A stretch of 64,000 nt of DNA from Amorphophallus konjac (lineage: Eukaryota > Streptophyta > Magnoliopsida > Alismatales > Araceae), in NCBI GenBank assembly GCA_022559845.1, contig CM040126.1, positions 138,082,064 through 138,146,063 on the forward strand, written 5' to 3'. This document shows positions 21,749 to 34,298 of the stretch, in pieces (position 1 is the first letter of the stretch; each line of letters starts with the position of its first letter). Both the position numbers and the translations under genes were made by a program. The notes under the pieces were generated by a model. That model did not search any database, was not told where the DNA came from, and saw only the letters and a list, made by a program, of their open reading frames with translations.

Positions 21749-23798
21749 TGATAAGTGTCCATTTTCTATGGTAATTTATCACATGTACACCATTTTATGT
21801 GCATATAATTAGGCAATTGTGCATATTTCATAGTTAACCTCAACTCCGCGTTTAAATTAGAACTTTCACATAAATTGATTAATTTGGTGATATTATTTAA
21901 TAAATTAAAGTTGAGGGCCATGAGCATTAATTCTCCATTGCATAACCATGAGCATTTGAGATTTATGTGCACATTATGATAATTTTTATGGACTAAATCG
22001 TAATTATGTCTGTGCGGGACACTAAAGGTAATTGCAAGAAACTCTGAGAGCAAAACTATGATCACCACTTTGACCAAGTCAAATATAGAAGCACATATTT
22101 TGGTTGGAGGGAAATTAAAATTCAAAGTTTGTATTTTGGTTGGAGGGAAAAGAAATTTCAAAGTTTGAAATTGAGGAGAAGAAGCACATATTTTGGTTGG
22201 AGGGAAAAGAAAATTTAAAGTTTGAAATAAAGGGGAGAAATGATGAGTCTTGGGAAAGAGGATGCCCAAAGTCCAAGGAGGGGGTGCCCACCTCCTTTTT
22301 CTTTCTCCCATACATCATCTTCTACCTAAATCTCAGCCATCAATCTCCTTTTGATATAATCTCCACCCTCCATTGACCTAATTTTCCCTATAAATAGCCC
22401 ATGACAATGAGGAGAAAGAGAGTTCTTCTTTTGGCAATTTTTCTCTCCCTCTCACATCTTAACCTTAGGCTGCCAATTTCTCACCCATTTATTCATTTTA
22501 TCCTCTTGCATTTTTCACCAAAGTTCTTCAATTTTAAATTTTATCCAACTTTGTCTTCTTCGTCATTTCCTAATTCTTCTCAGTTTTCATGCTATCGTCC
22601 AATTTTCAAGATTCTATCGCGTATTCTTACTGCTCATCTACGGCTCTGCACTTTATTCTTCTCAAGATTTCTTCCTATTCTGCTCTTTTTTTTCATCTTA
22701 GTATCTTCATAAAACTTCTTCATTTTTTAAATATCTAAATTTTATTCTTATTCATCTTCTTCTAATTCCTTCCCATTTTCAAGTTATAATCTTTTTTTCA
22801 AGTTACTGTCTTCCCATTGTACTTTTCATCTGAGATGTTAGTCTCTGTTCTTCCTCCGTTTTGAAGTCCTTCCACTCTTCTTTTCTCTCTGAGTTCTTTA
22901 TGAAAGTTCTTCCTATCTTGTATATCTAGATTCTCTTCTTCTACCACTTCCTCCAATTCTATTTCGTGTGCGAGTTATTTTTAGTTTTCCACAGTTCAAT
23001 TTTTAGTGTTGTTACTATTCATCCGCGCAGACCACTTCTACGCTTCCTCTAGTTTCACCCTCTTTCTCATGTTTTATCCCTTTTCACTCTTTATAAACTT
23101 TCTTTCTCTCTACTTGATCTTCAACTTTTGTTTTTACCACTTCTTCTAATTCTCTTCGGTTTTAAAGTTATTTTATTTCTAATCTCGCCCTATTTCCATT
23201 ATTTCTATTTCATTGTTTTTAAACTCTCTTCTTCATCTTCTATCTCTCCCCTCCTCCATTGTCATCTAAACATCCCCAAGATGGATTTTCTCCTTCGGTG
23301 ATCTAAAGGTGTCATCTATCTCCACGGTGGGGCGACCTCTTCGAAAGCTCGGCACGGCGATTTGGCGGCACCATTCTTCATCTTTGCTCCTTTCTTCCTT
23401 TCTTCCCTTAACATTATTCAAGTTGTATTTTTAGTTTTCATAGATGTTGTACTCTTCATTAGCAATAAAATTTGAGTTTGTGCAATTATTCTTTATTTTC
23501 TCTTTTCATCTCCTTCCAAACTCTATTCTCAACCCTCTCATATTCTTTACTTTGCTTTATTTCTAGTCTTAAGTTCATGTAATTGATTTTCCATTAGTTT
23601 TAACTCACTCAAAAACTCGATTTTCAAAACATAAGAATTTTTTCAACTTGTTTAAAAGAAACATTTCCTTCCCGTGGGATCTACACGTTCTCTTCATTTT
23701 ACTCAAATTTCTAAATTTTTTAAGTGAGTGAGTGCGGTAAATAATTTTAAAATTCTGTGTGGCACGGTATTTTTAACGACGAGGGTTTGTGGCTATCA
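21749..23798 (+). repeat. 5' LTR of gag-only element, 2050 bp
   Basis: TGATAAG..TATCA. A unit containing TTTTGGTTGGAGGGAAA occurs three times at 22098-22206, upstream of the TATA box. The downstream half is CT-rich. Confidence 0.88.
22389..22396 (+). promoter_or_regulatory. TATA box of 5' LTR
   Basis: TATAAATA in CCCTATAAATAGCCC, repeated in the 3' LTR at 29715-29722. Confidence 0.7.
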
Positions 23799-23803
23799 AT
23801 TTT

Positions 23804-23821
23804 TGGCGCCGTTGTCGGGGA
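23804..23821 (+). promoter_or_regulatory. Primer binding site, tRNA-Asp type
   Basis: TGGCGCCGTTGTCGGGGA is complementary to the tRNA-Asp 3' end except for one base; used by Athila/Tat-group elements. Confidence 0.8.
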
Positions 23822-25640
23822 GGAAATTATTTTTAATAGTTAGAAATTCATGTGTTTGATGTATATATGTGAATACTAATTTTTCTGTTTTTATTTTGTA
23901 GGAAAAATAAAAAAATCAGATAATAAAATCACAAAAATTCAGACATGAAATTCTCAGAAAATAAACTGTCACAGGAAGTGTCGCTGAAAGCTTGAAACTG
24001 TAGCAGAAAGTAGAAAATCAGATATTCCAGAAAATTCAAACGTCGCTAAAGGTCAATAAACGTAGGAAAATGTCCTATTCTATTTATTTCTGAAAATTTT
24101 TGAAAAAAAATCTAAAAAATCTTGAAAATTTTATAAAAATCGAAAAAAAATCAGAACATACAAAAATATCATTTTAGACTTTATTTTGTAATAAATTTAC
24201 ATGTCTTTGTTATTTTATTATTTATAGTTTCTTACATTCATCTTTTATTGAAAAATTTAATAAAAATATAATCTCTGAAAAAAATCAAAAAATAGAAAGT
24301 AGATTTTTTTCTTTTACATCATGATATCTTTGAAAAAAAATCAGAAAACAGAAAATATAATTTTTTTTCATCATGATATCATGCTTTCATGACTGATTAC
24401 ATCTCTTTCATACATTGTTGCATTTAGATACTTTGAAAAAAGAAAAAAATAAAGTATGTCTCTTTTTTACATCTTCTTAAAAAATAAAAAATAAAAAAAT
24501 TAGAAAAAAAAATAAAGGACGAGGGATCGCGATCCTAATAAGTATCTCAATCCTCCCTCTTGTGCTTTAACTTATTTATTATATTTTTTTTACTATTATA
24601 TTTTGAAAATCTCAAAAAAAAATTGTGTTGGTTAGATAGCTTCATTAACTAAAAAAAACTTGCACCAAAAATAAAAGACTTCATTCTAGAGTAGAAACCA
24701 CACCATACATGTTCTAGGTCATGCATCATTTAGCATATGATTTTTTCTTGTTGTTTAATTTATGTTATTGCATTTTGGAGATTGCGAGGGGCAAGGTACA
24801 TTCTACTTAGCTTTTTTGAGCATGCATTGTTGCATAAGAACCCCTTGTTTGAAACTGTGGTGAATATTTCATTCTGCAAATATTCTAAGGGCAACACCCC
24901 TAAAAAATATAAGGTGAGGATTTCGTCACCCTTCCTTAGCCTATAAACCACATTTCCCTTACATCTTTGCATAACATAAGTCTTCAATAAAATTCAGTCG
25001 ACATTGGCCCTAGGATTACACTGTGATTTTAGTACGATTTGGGTTTACCCTCTTGTGGAAACCGGTGCCTAAGGCAAGACGGTCGGACGGCAAACGCCTT
25101 AAGCGGACTAGTGGTTTACTAATTAGGTCCCTACGAAAGTAGGGGGAGCCTCCCACTACCCCACCCCTTACCTGGCCAGTGAAAATATTGAGGGTGAACT
25201 TAAGTTGTACTTTAATCATTTTGTGAAACCCCATTTGTAGGTCTAAGTCACATTTAGGTCGTTAGGTAATCTACGTGTTAACTTGTTTGTGCATGTAAAA
25301 AAAAATCAAACAAACAAACAAACAAAAATCCTCCTCTTCCAACTCTTCGTCTTAGTTATAGTTAGCCAAATTTTTTTTAAAAAATATAAATAAAAAATGG
25401 TGGGTTTTTAATCTTACTCTTACAAGAAAAAGAAAAAAAATACTTAATTTCAAATAAAAAAGGATATAAAAAAACAAAAAAACAAACAAAACAAACAAAC
25501 AAAGAAAAGAATAAACCAAAAAAAGAGGAGATCAATAAAGGGAAAATTAAATTGAAAAAAAAGTTAAAAAAACTTGAAACTTGAAAAAAAATTTGAAAAA
25601 ATCTTTTTGGGATCCAACTTATTTTTCATGGCCAAAATCT
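23822..25640. other. AT-rich untranslated leader of gag-only element
   Basis: Long A- and T-runs, no ORF with recognisable content. Includes simple repeats such as CAAA repeats near 25305-25325 and 25475-25500. Confidence 0.6.
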
Positions 25641-25699
25641 TGGAGGAAAACCCACACTTATGAAGGAACATTTTTTTTCTTCTACTTATAAACCCTCAA

Positions 25700-27349
25700 C
25701 CTGTATTGAACTCCCGGACATTCTTATTGATCATTATGAGATTGACCCTAGTCTCATCCAGATGCTCCCATCTTTTTATGGGAATCATTGAAAATCTTTA
25801 TAGGCATCTAGATGATTTTCTAGAAGTTTACTCTCTAGTCAAAATTCAAAATTTTAATGATGATGCCCTTAGATTGATCTTATTTCCATTCTCATTAAAA
25901 GAAAAGGTAAAATGTTGGTTAAGGAGTTTTGGAAAGACCATCAGGACTTGGGAAGTTATGCAGTTAGAATTTTTGAAAAAAAATTACCCCATAGTCCGGA
26001 CGAACATTATGAGAAGGGCGATTATGAGATTTACTCAACTTCCAGGAGAGCAACTTCATGAATCTTGGGAGAGGCTGAAAGATTTGTTATGTTAATTCCC
26101 ACACTATGGATTGCCCAAATGACAAATTATGTTTGTATTTTATGAAGGGTTATCTGATTATGATAGGTAAATGGTGGACACATGTTGCGAAGGGGCATTT
26201 ATGAACAAAAGTAAAAATGAGGCTTATGATCTGTTTGACATTTTGAGTGAAAATTCGATGAATAATTCCTCAATCTCATCTCTTCAACAATCTGTAGGAT
26301 CTTTAAAACAAGCTGAAAATCCAATCCAAACTTTTAAGGAAGCCTGTGAGTTCTGTGCCAGTCCCACTCACCATGTGAGTGAATGTCCTACTGTAGTCCG
26401 ACTCCCACCAATCATCCAATCTCAAATCCAAAATGCCATAGGGTTCTCTCTGCGCCAGTGTAATACCTTTTCAGATGATTATAATCCTGGCTGGAGCAAT
26501 CACCCAAATTTTTCATGGATGGATCAAACAATCCAAGCCCATTTGTCTACACTTTCACCCCACGAAGCCCGGGAGCGGCCCGTGTGTCTTCAACTTCAGC
26601 CCATCTCATCTCACCTAAACTTTCAAAGTGACATCGATATTTTGGGTGATTCACCAGGCCACTACTTTGAACCTCAAATCGTGTACTCTCAGTCTACTTA
26701 CCATGGCCCTCCTTCAAATTTACACCAACCCCCTCAATGCATGCATGATGATGATGATGATCTGATGCCTGTCATTTTGGGTCAAGATGTCAATACTGGG
26801 AATGAGGGGGAGTGCACTCGCAATACCATGATGGAGGAAGGGAAGGAATTAGGGGGTGAATTGAAGGATAACGATGATCATATTGATATCATCACCCCAT
26901 TCTATGAATGTTTTGAGATTGTGAATACCACTGTGAAGAATAGTGACCCCAACAACTTAATTGAAGATATACATGAAGAGGAGGATTGCTTTATGAGTAA
27001 TGATCTTATTGATTTAATAAAAATAAATTCTGAATATCCTCTCCTTGAAGAACATGATGATGGGGCCTTGTTGGAAAAGTTTATATTTCATCTACCAACC
27101 CCATTGTTGGAAAATTTGATTAATATTCTTCAGTTGAGTGATGAGTGTCATGAAGGGTCTATCTTAGAGAAATTCACATTTGATCTTACCCTTGAGCCCT
27201 TTATGTTTCAATTAGTGGATGTGTTAAATTCTGGGCTCACGCTTCCTTCTAATTTGATTGCCTTGATAGTACAGCCTCTCCAATATGACATTCTAGGACC
27301 TGATGGGGATATGCCAGCCGCATTCACCTTTGACTTAACTTTCCATTAG
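25700..27349 (+). pseudogene. Retrotransposon gag of Athila/Tat-like element, with stops
   Basis: Structural capsid protein. One frame begins IELPDILIDHYEIDPSLIQM (about 25708-25767), then shifts to the frame with NLYRHLDDFLEVYSL, LRLILFPFSLKEKVKCWL, LEFLKKNYPI and LPGEQLHESWERLKDLLC. These are the order and residues of plant gag domains. Three in-frame stops (TAA 26093, TGA near 26120, TAA near 26168) interrupt the next part, FPHYGLPK.QIMFVFYEGL; each is one C-to-T or G-to-A change from Gln or Trp. From 26171 the frame is open for 392 codons: CEFCASPTHHVSEC is a CX2CX4HX4C knuckle (about 26350), followed by an acidic tail. No protease follows. Confidence 0.8.
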
Positions 27350-27715
27350 GAAAACCAGTTGATTAATGCCCTTAATGCTCATGAGGCTGTTACTGAGAGG
27401 AAAGTGACTAAGAATGACAATCTTATTGCTAAGCCATCAGGGCCAGACCAAGTTACCATGGAGGAAGTCGTCACTAAAGGGTTAGTCAAGAGGGAAGATA
27501 CAGGACAAGGGGACCAATGGGTTGATGTTGTGCAAAGGATCCATCTCAATCTTGAAAGGTTATTGGCCATTGATCACTTCATGATCCCACCAGATGAAAA
27601 CTGGCTCACACATATGGTTAAAGTTAAAACAAAAATGTGCGAGTCTAACATATTTCTAGCCCCTGTATGTACATACTTACTCTTGTCTTCCAATGGCATA
27701 AGGGATGGAATTTGA
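27350..27715 (+). pseudogene. Short open frame after gag, unrecognised
   Basis: The frame 27359-27715 reads TKNDNLIAKPSGPDQVTMEE and then DENWLTHMVKVKTKM. It may be a leftover of an extended gag or of deleted pol, since the same position in full elements is coding. No catalytic motif seen. Confidence 0.3.
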
Positions 27716-27809
27716 CAGAGGACAAGATCACTTGGTGGCTCATTCTAAATACCACCGGTTGGTTAGTGAGCTTTCATGCGTCTGGTTGAAGACGTTAAAC
27801 TTAGTGCTT

Positions 27810-27888
27810 CTTGGGAGGCAACCCACAGTTTTCATGATTTTCGTGTGCTAATAAATGGCTTCTTGGGAGGCAACCCAAGTTTGTATTG
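27810..27888 (+). other. Two TTGGGAGGCAACCCA hairpins
   Basis: CTTCTTGGGAGGCAACCCA near 27811 and again near 27862; TTGGG and CCCAA pair around AGGCAA. This motif commonly follows the coding region in Athila-group elements; its role is unknown. Confidence 0.7.
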
Positions 27889-29073
27889 TGGTTTTATTTT
27901 TATTTTAAATGTATGAATAAATAATAAGTTGGGGGGAGAGAGAAGATTGCTTGCACCTATGCCTCGCCTTTAACGGCCAAGTACCGCCTTTGGTCAGCAA
28001 GGATGCCCGTCGAAGTTCACTTCTGTCAGGTTGTCCCGTTCCTTCACACATTTAATGTCTACATTGTTGTATTCATCTATATTATTCATGCCATTGCGGA
28101 CAAAGTCATTTAAGTTGGGGGGACGAAAATCATGTTACACATGTTGCACTCATATACAACCACATTTGTCATAAAAAAATGAACCCAACTGAGTTTTCAT
28201 GATTCATGCTTAAATTGAAAATGATTATAAAATAGAAAAGACTAGGGAGAAGGATGATGGAACATTGATTTAATCTAGCCATGGAAAACTGATCTACGAA
28301 TCTCTTTAAAGTTCATGTGCACTTTAGAAAAATAAAATCACTTTACACGCTAATGAAACATGCAGGACAAGACTTCTATTTTTGGTATATTACATGATAT
28401 TCTGCACTTCTTAAAAAAGAGATATTTATAAATTTTCTGTCAAGTTATCTATCAAATAAGCGTAATGGCATTATGAAAAAAAGAAGAAGAAAAAGAGAGA
28501 GAGAGAGAGAAAAAGAAAAAAAATAAAATACCATGAAAAATACTCCTAGTCTTAGTAACCGGGCCTACTTCACCTAAGACGCGTTGAGGTTCACGTAAAA
28601 TAGAAAAGGGAACCTTGATCTGTGAAATTGGGCATGCTTCTGCTAAGGCAAGAGTCGAGGTTCACGTTGAGCAGTAAAAGGTAGTGCAACATCATGTGTG
28701 GTATAAAAGATCTCAAAGGGACAAAGCAATAAGGCAGATAAAAAGCTAATATACTTAATGTTCTGATCTAAGAAGTACAGGGTTGAAAGGCATTTGCTTG
28801 GAATAGCGAATGGGGGATGCAATTGTCTAAACAGTTGATTTGGTAGTTACACATGCACAAGTGCTATTGAGCTTTGATTTGAATTCTTGATCATGTACTA
28901 TTAAGTTCCTACATAATGCTAGTGTGCATTAATGATTCCAGATTCCTAATCTTTGGTTGATTCTATGAAGGGAGAGCTGAATATGAGAGAATAAATTTTA
29001 CAAACTCTTGTTAGTCCTAAATCTCAATTTATTTACATTACTAAGGGACTAGCAATGAATAAGTTGGAATGTG
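27889..29073. other. 3' noncoding region of gag-only element
   Basis: Contains G-tracts AAGTTGGGGGGAGAG (27928) and AAGTTGGGGGGACG (28112) that could act as purine primers, though no canonical PPT touches the LTR at 29074. An (AG)-rich run is at 28485-28520. No genes seen. Confidence 0.5.
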
Positions 29074-29974
29074 TGATAAGTGTCCATTTTCTATAATAAT
29101 TTATCGCATGTACACCATTTTATGTGCATATAATTAGGTAATTATGCATATTTCATAATTAACCTCAACTCCGCGTTTAAATTGGAGCTTTCACGTAAAT
29201 TGATTAATTTGGTGATATTATTTAATAAATTAAAGTTGAGGGCCATGAGCATTAATTCTCCATTGCATAACCATGAGCATTTGAGATTTATGTGCACATT
29301 ATGATAATTTTTATGGACTAAATTGTAATTATGTGTGTGCAGGACACTAAAGGTAATTGCAAGAAACTCTGAGGGCAAAACTATCATCACCACTTTGACC
29401 AAGTCAAACATAGAAGCACATATTTTGGTTGGAGGAAAATTAAAATTCAAAGTTTGTATTTTGATTGGAGGGAAAAGAAATTTCAAAAGTTTGAAATTGA
29501 GGAGAAGAAGCACATATTTTGGTTGGAGGGAAAAGAAAATTCAAAGTTTGAAATAAAGGGAAGAAATGATGAGTCTTGGGAAAGGGGATGTCCAAACTCC
29601 AAGGAGGGGGTGCCCACCTCCTTTTTATTTCCCCCATACATCATATTCTACCTAAATCCCAGCCATCCATCTCCTTTTGATACAATCTTCACCCTCCATT
29701 GACCCAATTTTCCCTATAAATAGCCCATGACAAGGAGGAGAAAGGGAGTTCTTCTTTTGGCAAATTTTCTCTCCCTCTCACATCTTAACCTTAGGCCGCC
29801 GATTTCTCCCCCTTTTGTTCATTTTATCCTCTTGCATTCTTCATCAAAGTTCTTCAGTTGTAAATTTTATTCAACTTTGTCTTCTTCGTCATTTCCTAAT
29901 TCTTCTTAGTTTTCATGCTATTGTACAATTTTCAAGATTCTATCGTGTATTCTTACTGCTCATCTACAGGTCTA
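29074..29974 (+). repeat. 3' LTR of gag-only element, first part
   Basis: Aligns with 21749 to about 22650 of the 5' LTR. Interrupted at 29975 by the proline-rich element; GTCTA at 29970-29974 is the left target duplication. Confidence 0.88.
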
Positions 29975-31505
29975 TGTAGATCTCTAATTTAGAATAATCC
30001 ACTTAAAAGAAATATCAATAAAAAATGATAACAATAATAAGCATGAGCACAAGGTGCTAAGGGGAGTGTGTGATCGCCAGAGACACGAGGCCTCAAAAGA
30101 TATAACAATGAAAGCATGGGAGAGATCGCGAAAAATACCTTGGAGTGCGGTTGATTGTAGGTGTTCCTTTCTCTTCAAATCGGCCGGCCGATGAAGAGAG
30201 TTCTTCAATTAATTACCCTTGCAAATAAAGACAAACACAAATAAAGATATGGATTAGAAACATGGTGAGTGTAGCATCAATTCATAAAAAATATATGAGC
30301 ATGAAAACATGTGCAAGAACACACCTTAAGGGTGGTTGCCCTTAAACCCCTATGCAAAGAGGGTGTGGGAGATATGAATGCATGAAAATATGAATAGAAA
30401 TAGGGGGAAAGAGTGCAAGAGTTGCACTAAATGGGGAGATTTCTCAACGTGGTTGAGTTAAAGATGTGTATACGAACACTATGAACATGCAAATGTGAAT
30501 GATGATAATAAAAAGGGAATAAAAAAAATGAAAAGAGGAAGCCTGTTGCTTTTGGGCTTGAATGCTCGATGGGGAGGAGTTCCCAGAAGATGATGAAGAC
30601 TTGAACGTATGCAGGAGCCCCTCCTTAGCCAATGGCAACAGCAGCACCAGCGTGAGGAAAGAAAGAAAATAGAAGAAAAATAGGGGGAGATATGGGCGTC
30701 CGAAGGAGAGGAATCCAACCAAACAACAGAGCCATTGGCTCTATTAAATAGGTTGAGGAAGAGATAAACATAGGCAAGAGTCCTAAGAGGGAAATGATAA
30801 GAATGAGCAAGAGCCCAAACCAAGTAGGCATCTATCGAAGCAAGGACTCTCTGGGGAAAGGGCCGCGTAGCCAGAAGGTAAAACACGCCTTAGGTAAGGG
30901 CGTCAATTAATGAATTGACGACTTGACCAGAGGGCGTTTCTCAAAAAACACGCCCTGCAAAAGGGCGTTTCTCAAAAACCAAATTTAGCAATAAAAACTC
31001 CCCATATTTGAAAAAATGTTAAACACGCCTCAATCAAAGCCATTTTCAAAAAAGCGCCCCTTGGAAGGGCGTTAATTTTAAGAGCTCAAATGGGGAAGTC
31101 GGTCAAACCCAAACGAATTAACGCTCTCATGTGAGGTCGTCCTTTCTTTAAGAAACGCCCTTGGTTAAGTCATGTTTTGAAGAAAACACGCCCTTACCAA
31201 AGTCGTGAATTTAGAAAATTCATGAAATAGATAAAATGGGGGAGAAATAGATAAAATGGGAGAAAACGCCCTAGACAAGGTCGTGTTTCAAAAACACGCC
31301 CCTGATGAGGGCGTGAATTCAGAAAATAGAGATAAATGCCCAGAAAATCCAGAAAAATAGGAAAAAGGAGATAAATGAAGAAAAATAGGATAAATTCCAG
31401 AAAAGTGGGAAAAACCACTCAAATAAGCTGATTTGAGGGTCAAATGGGGCATCGCAGAGTGATATGAAATATACTCAAAATAATGTCAATTTTAGCATGT
31501 CTACA
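29975..31505 (-). repeat. 3' LTR of proline-rich element
   Basis: 1531 bp. Minus-strand TATA-like TATTTAAT with an adjacent CCAAT lies at about 30740-30760; the palindrome array is upstream of it, in U3. Short ORFs at 30444-30886 lie in the transcribed LTR and carry no domain I recognise. Confidence 0.95.
30883..31315. repeat. Palindrome array, ACGCCC..GGGCGT type, in 3' LTR
   Basis: About nine units such as ACACGCCCTGCAAAAGGGCGTT and ACACGCCCCTGATGAGGGCGTG, some with one decayed arm, spaced 15-40 bases. Confidence 0.85.
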
Positions 31506-31520
31506 GCTGCCCCGCCTTGG
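31506..31520 (-). promoter_or_regulatory. Polypurine-tract-like sequence of proline-rich element
   Basis: Minus strand CCAAGGCGGGGCAGC directly before the 3' LTR. Confidence 0.5.
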
Positions 31521-34298
31521 CGTCTACTTTGCAAGGGAGCGTAGCAAACTGAAAAGTAGATGCCAAGGTGTGATGAGACACGCAATCAACATCACTTGAT
31601 GAGAATCAAATCAAAAAGCACGAGATGAAGTAAATCTCGGGAAATTCAAGGAAATCAACAATGTTTGGATAAAAGGGGAGATGCGCACGCGGTGCACGAA
31701 GGAGATAAAATAAATGATCAACTTCCAACGCGGTGGAAGTATCCCAGGTCACAAACCTATAGGTTTCACCATTGGGGAGCGGTTACCAGCCAGTGGACGT
31801 GCTGCAGCCAAGGTGGATCAAAGGAAAGGAGATTAAAAATAAGATGATAAAAATCCAAACAAGGAGCTTTCGAGAAAAGACCCAAAACAGCGACAAAACG
31901 AACTGAGGATCCAATTCGGCAAGGAAAATCTCATATCGAGAAAGATTAAGATCAACTTCAACCCTCACATCAGCTTATCAAAAATGATTTTCCAACGTTA
32001 ATTCAAAGTCCTACATGAATGCATGCTGGGCTAAAGTGAAAATAACAAATGAAAATATAATATAATCAAGGATAATATTGTTAAACTGCCCAGACTGGGT
32101 CAAGAAACCAATTCAGCGAGCTGATACTAAGCCGAAGCCCGTTTATCCACGCACCAACTCGTAAAAAGGGAACCATCGTCCCCAGTCTCGGACGGCTCAA
32201 CGGCCTATCCGTGTGACTAAGACTCCTCTGGAATCATCATTGTTTTTTTGATGAAGGGGAACTCAAATCCCAGATTTACCAAAGCCACAAGGTCCTTGAT
32301 ATAATCTAGTAACATATGTAACATATAGTAAAATGCATATAGGGAGATGGTGATATCAATAAGCATGGGAACTGAGAAATGAGCTGCAAGCACCGTGAGA
32401 CTTTGATGATGATGCCCAGTCGGCGGGACCAAGAGCTTCTTATCCTGCGCTCAAAAATTCATTAGCCAAGATATAAAAGATAACAAACAATGAAGAAGGC
32501 ATTTAAGCATAGCAATCATCAATATCATCAATTATAGCATGTATATGGCATGAATAGCATAAGTCAAATCATAGCATTGTTTGTTGCTTTATCATAAGGA
32601 GACAATCTTGGCTAATCAAGATTTGGAATTGAATGATCAAGATCTGATATAATGCCCATCGGCGGAGTGATCAGATGAAATTAGCAGGAGTTGATTAAAA
32701 AAGATTTGGAGATGAATAATCATGAGATATGATAATCAGAATGATATAGGGAGATGATAATCAAAATGCCCAGGGTGGCATGTCATGAGAATATTGAGAA
32801 AGAATCAATAGATTGATAGCAATAAGTAGAGAGAGGACCCATCCCGTGCTTTTGGTCTCTGCAAAGCTGTTCCTGCAAAACACCATCAGAAAATACAATG
32901 CAATTTTTTTGGATTTTGGAAATATGCAAATTTTTATGGAGTTTTGGAATATGCAAATTTTTATGAGTTTTGGAAAAGATATTCAGATTTTTATGAGTTT
33001 TGATCAATATGCAAATTTTTGTGAAGTTTTGTAAAAGATATTCAATTTTTTGTGAAGTCTTGAGAAAGGTATTCAAATTTTTATGGATTTTGGACAAGAA
33101 ATATTCAATTTTTTGTTTGATTTTGGTTAGACATTGTTAAAGCAGCATCAAAGGGTGTTTTAAACCACTGGCTAGGGGTCCTCGTTCCTTCCCTTTTTGC
33201 TTAAAACTGTCCAAAGCTGGGCGTGCATTGTAAGGTGGCGCCCTATAACCGACCGCCTTTGATCAACGGTGCCCCTACCAAGGCCATACCCGAGAAACAT
33301 TCGGTCTTGGAGGGAGAAGAGAAGAATAATTGGAGATAAGCTTTACGCAGGATAGGAGATATCAAGACTTGAATTTCTTCCAAGGTACTTCCCCTCAAAG
33401 AGGTAGTCTGTTGTGCCGGGACTTTGTGACTTTGATTTTTAGACCCTTGACATGCGTACGACCAGGGTTTTCCCTGCGGGGACTTTGCCACTCTTGACAT
33501 GCCTTAATTCATACTTTTGCTTTTATCGAAATTCTGATTTGATTTTCATAACAGCCCTTGTGGCGAGATGTATATCATGAAAGCTCATATGAAAACTCAT
33601 ATTGATGTTGATTTTGGGTCAAGACTGCCCCTATTTGAGACTCCTCTCGTATTGGGGATTACCAAGGTTGGTCATCTCATCCGTCAACCTCTTGCCCCTG
33701 CACGTGGCCGAATAAAGAAGAGAAAAAGACTTCCAGATATACTCATGGCATGGCCAAGGTAGCAACGTGTTTAACCAAAGGAGCCGGCTAAGGACGCCGT
33801 GAAGTGTGTGAGGTGCCCAGCTGAGGGTTGCTCTTAACAAGCAGGGAGAGACTGTTGAATTCCCAGCGCGGGTTCTTATTAACCAAAGGTGCTGCAAAAT
33901 CAAGCCTAAAGACTCTTTTGAGAATGATTTCAATTAAACAAAAGCTTAAGATAAAGGTTTAAAACACCACTCTTAATCTCGTTAAGAAGCACTTGATTTT
34001 GAAAATCATGCGTGAAGTAATGGGGTAATGATATCATAAAAATGCGCTTACGCCAATATGTTACCTTGCAACCTTCATAGAAGCAGCTGCTGCTGGAGGT
34101 GATCATCATGGGATTTGTCCTCTTTTGCAGAAAAAAGATTGGAAGCAAAGGATTGAAAGTGGCTTAACAAGACGGAATGGTGCCCAGATCAGACTCAGAC
34201 GAAATAAGGAGAAAAGGAAGAGAGGCGAGGGCTAGAACTCCCTCACTAAGGTGCGGAGACCCTGATCACATGGAACAGTCTATAGAAGAAGCGGAAAA
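31521..34298. other. 3' noncoding region of proline-rich element
   Basis: No coding sequence recognised. It contains the short tandem repeat at 32880-33115. Confidence 0.6.
32880..33115. repeat. Degenerate tandem repeat around ATGCAAATTTTTATGAGTTTTGG
   Basis: About eight units of 25-40 bases, built from a variable ATGCAAA or ATATTCAA start, TTTTTATG and GAGTTTTGG. On the minus strand it reads as KTHKNLHI-type peptides by chance. Confidence 0.75.
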
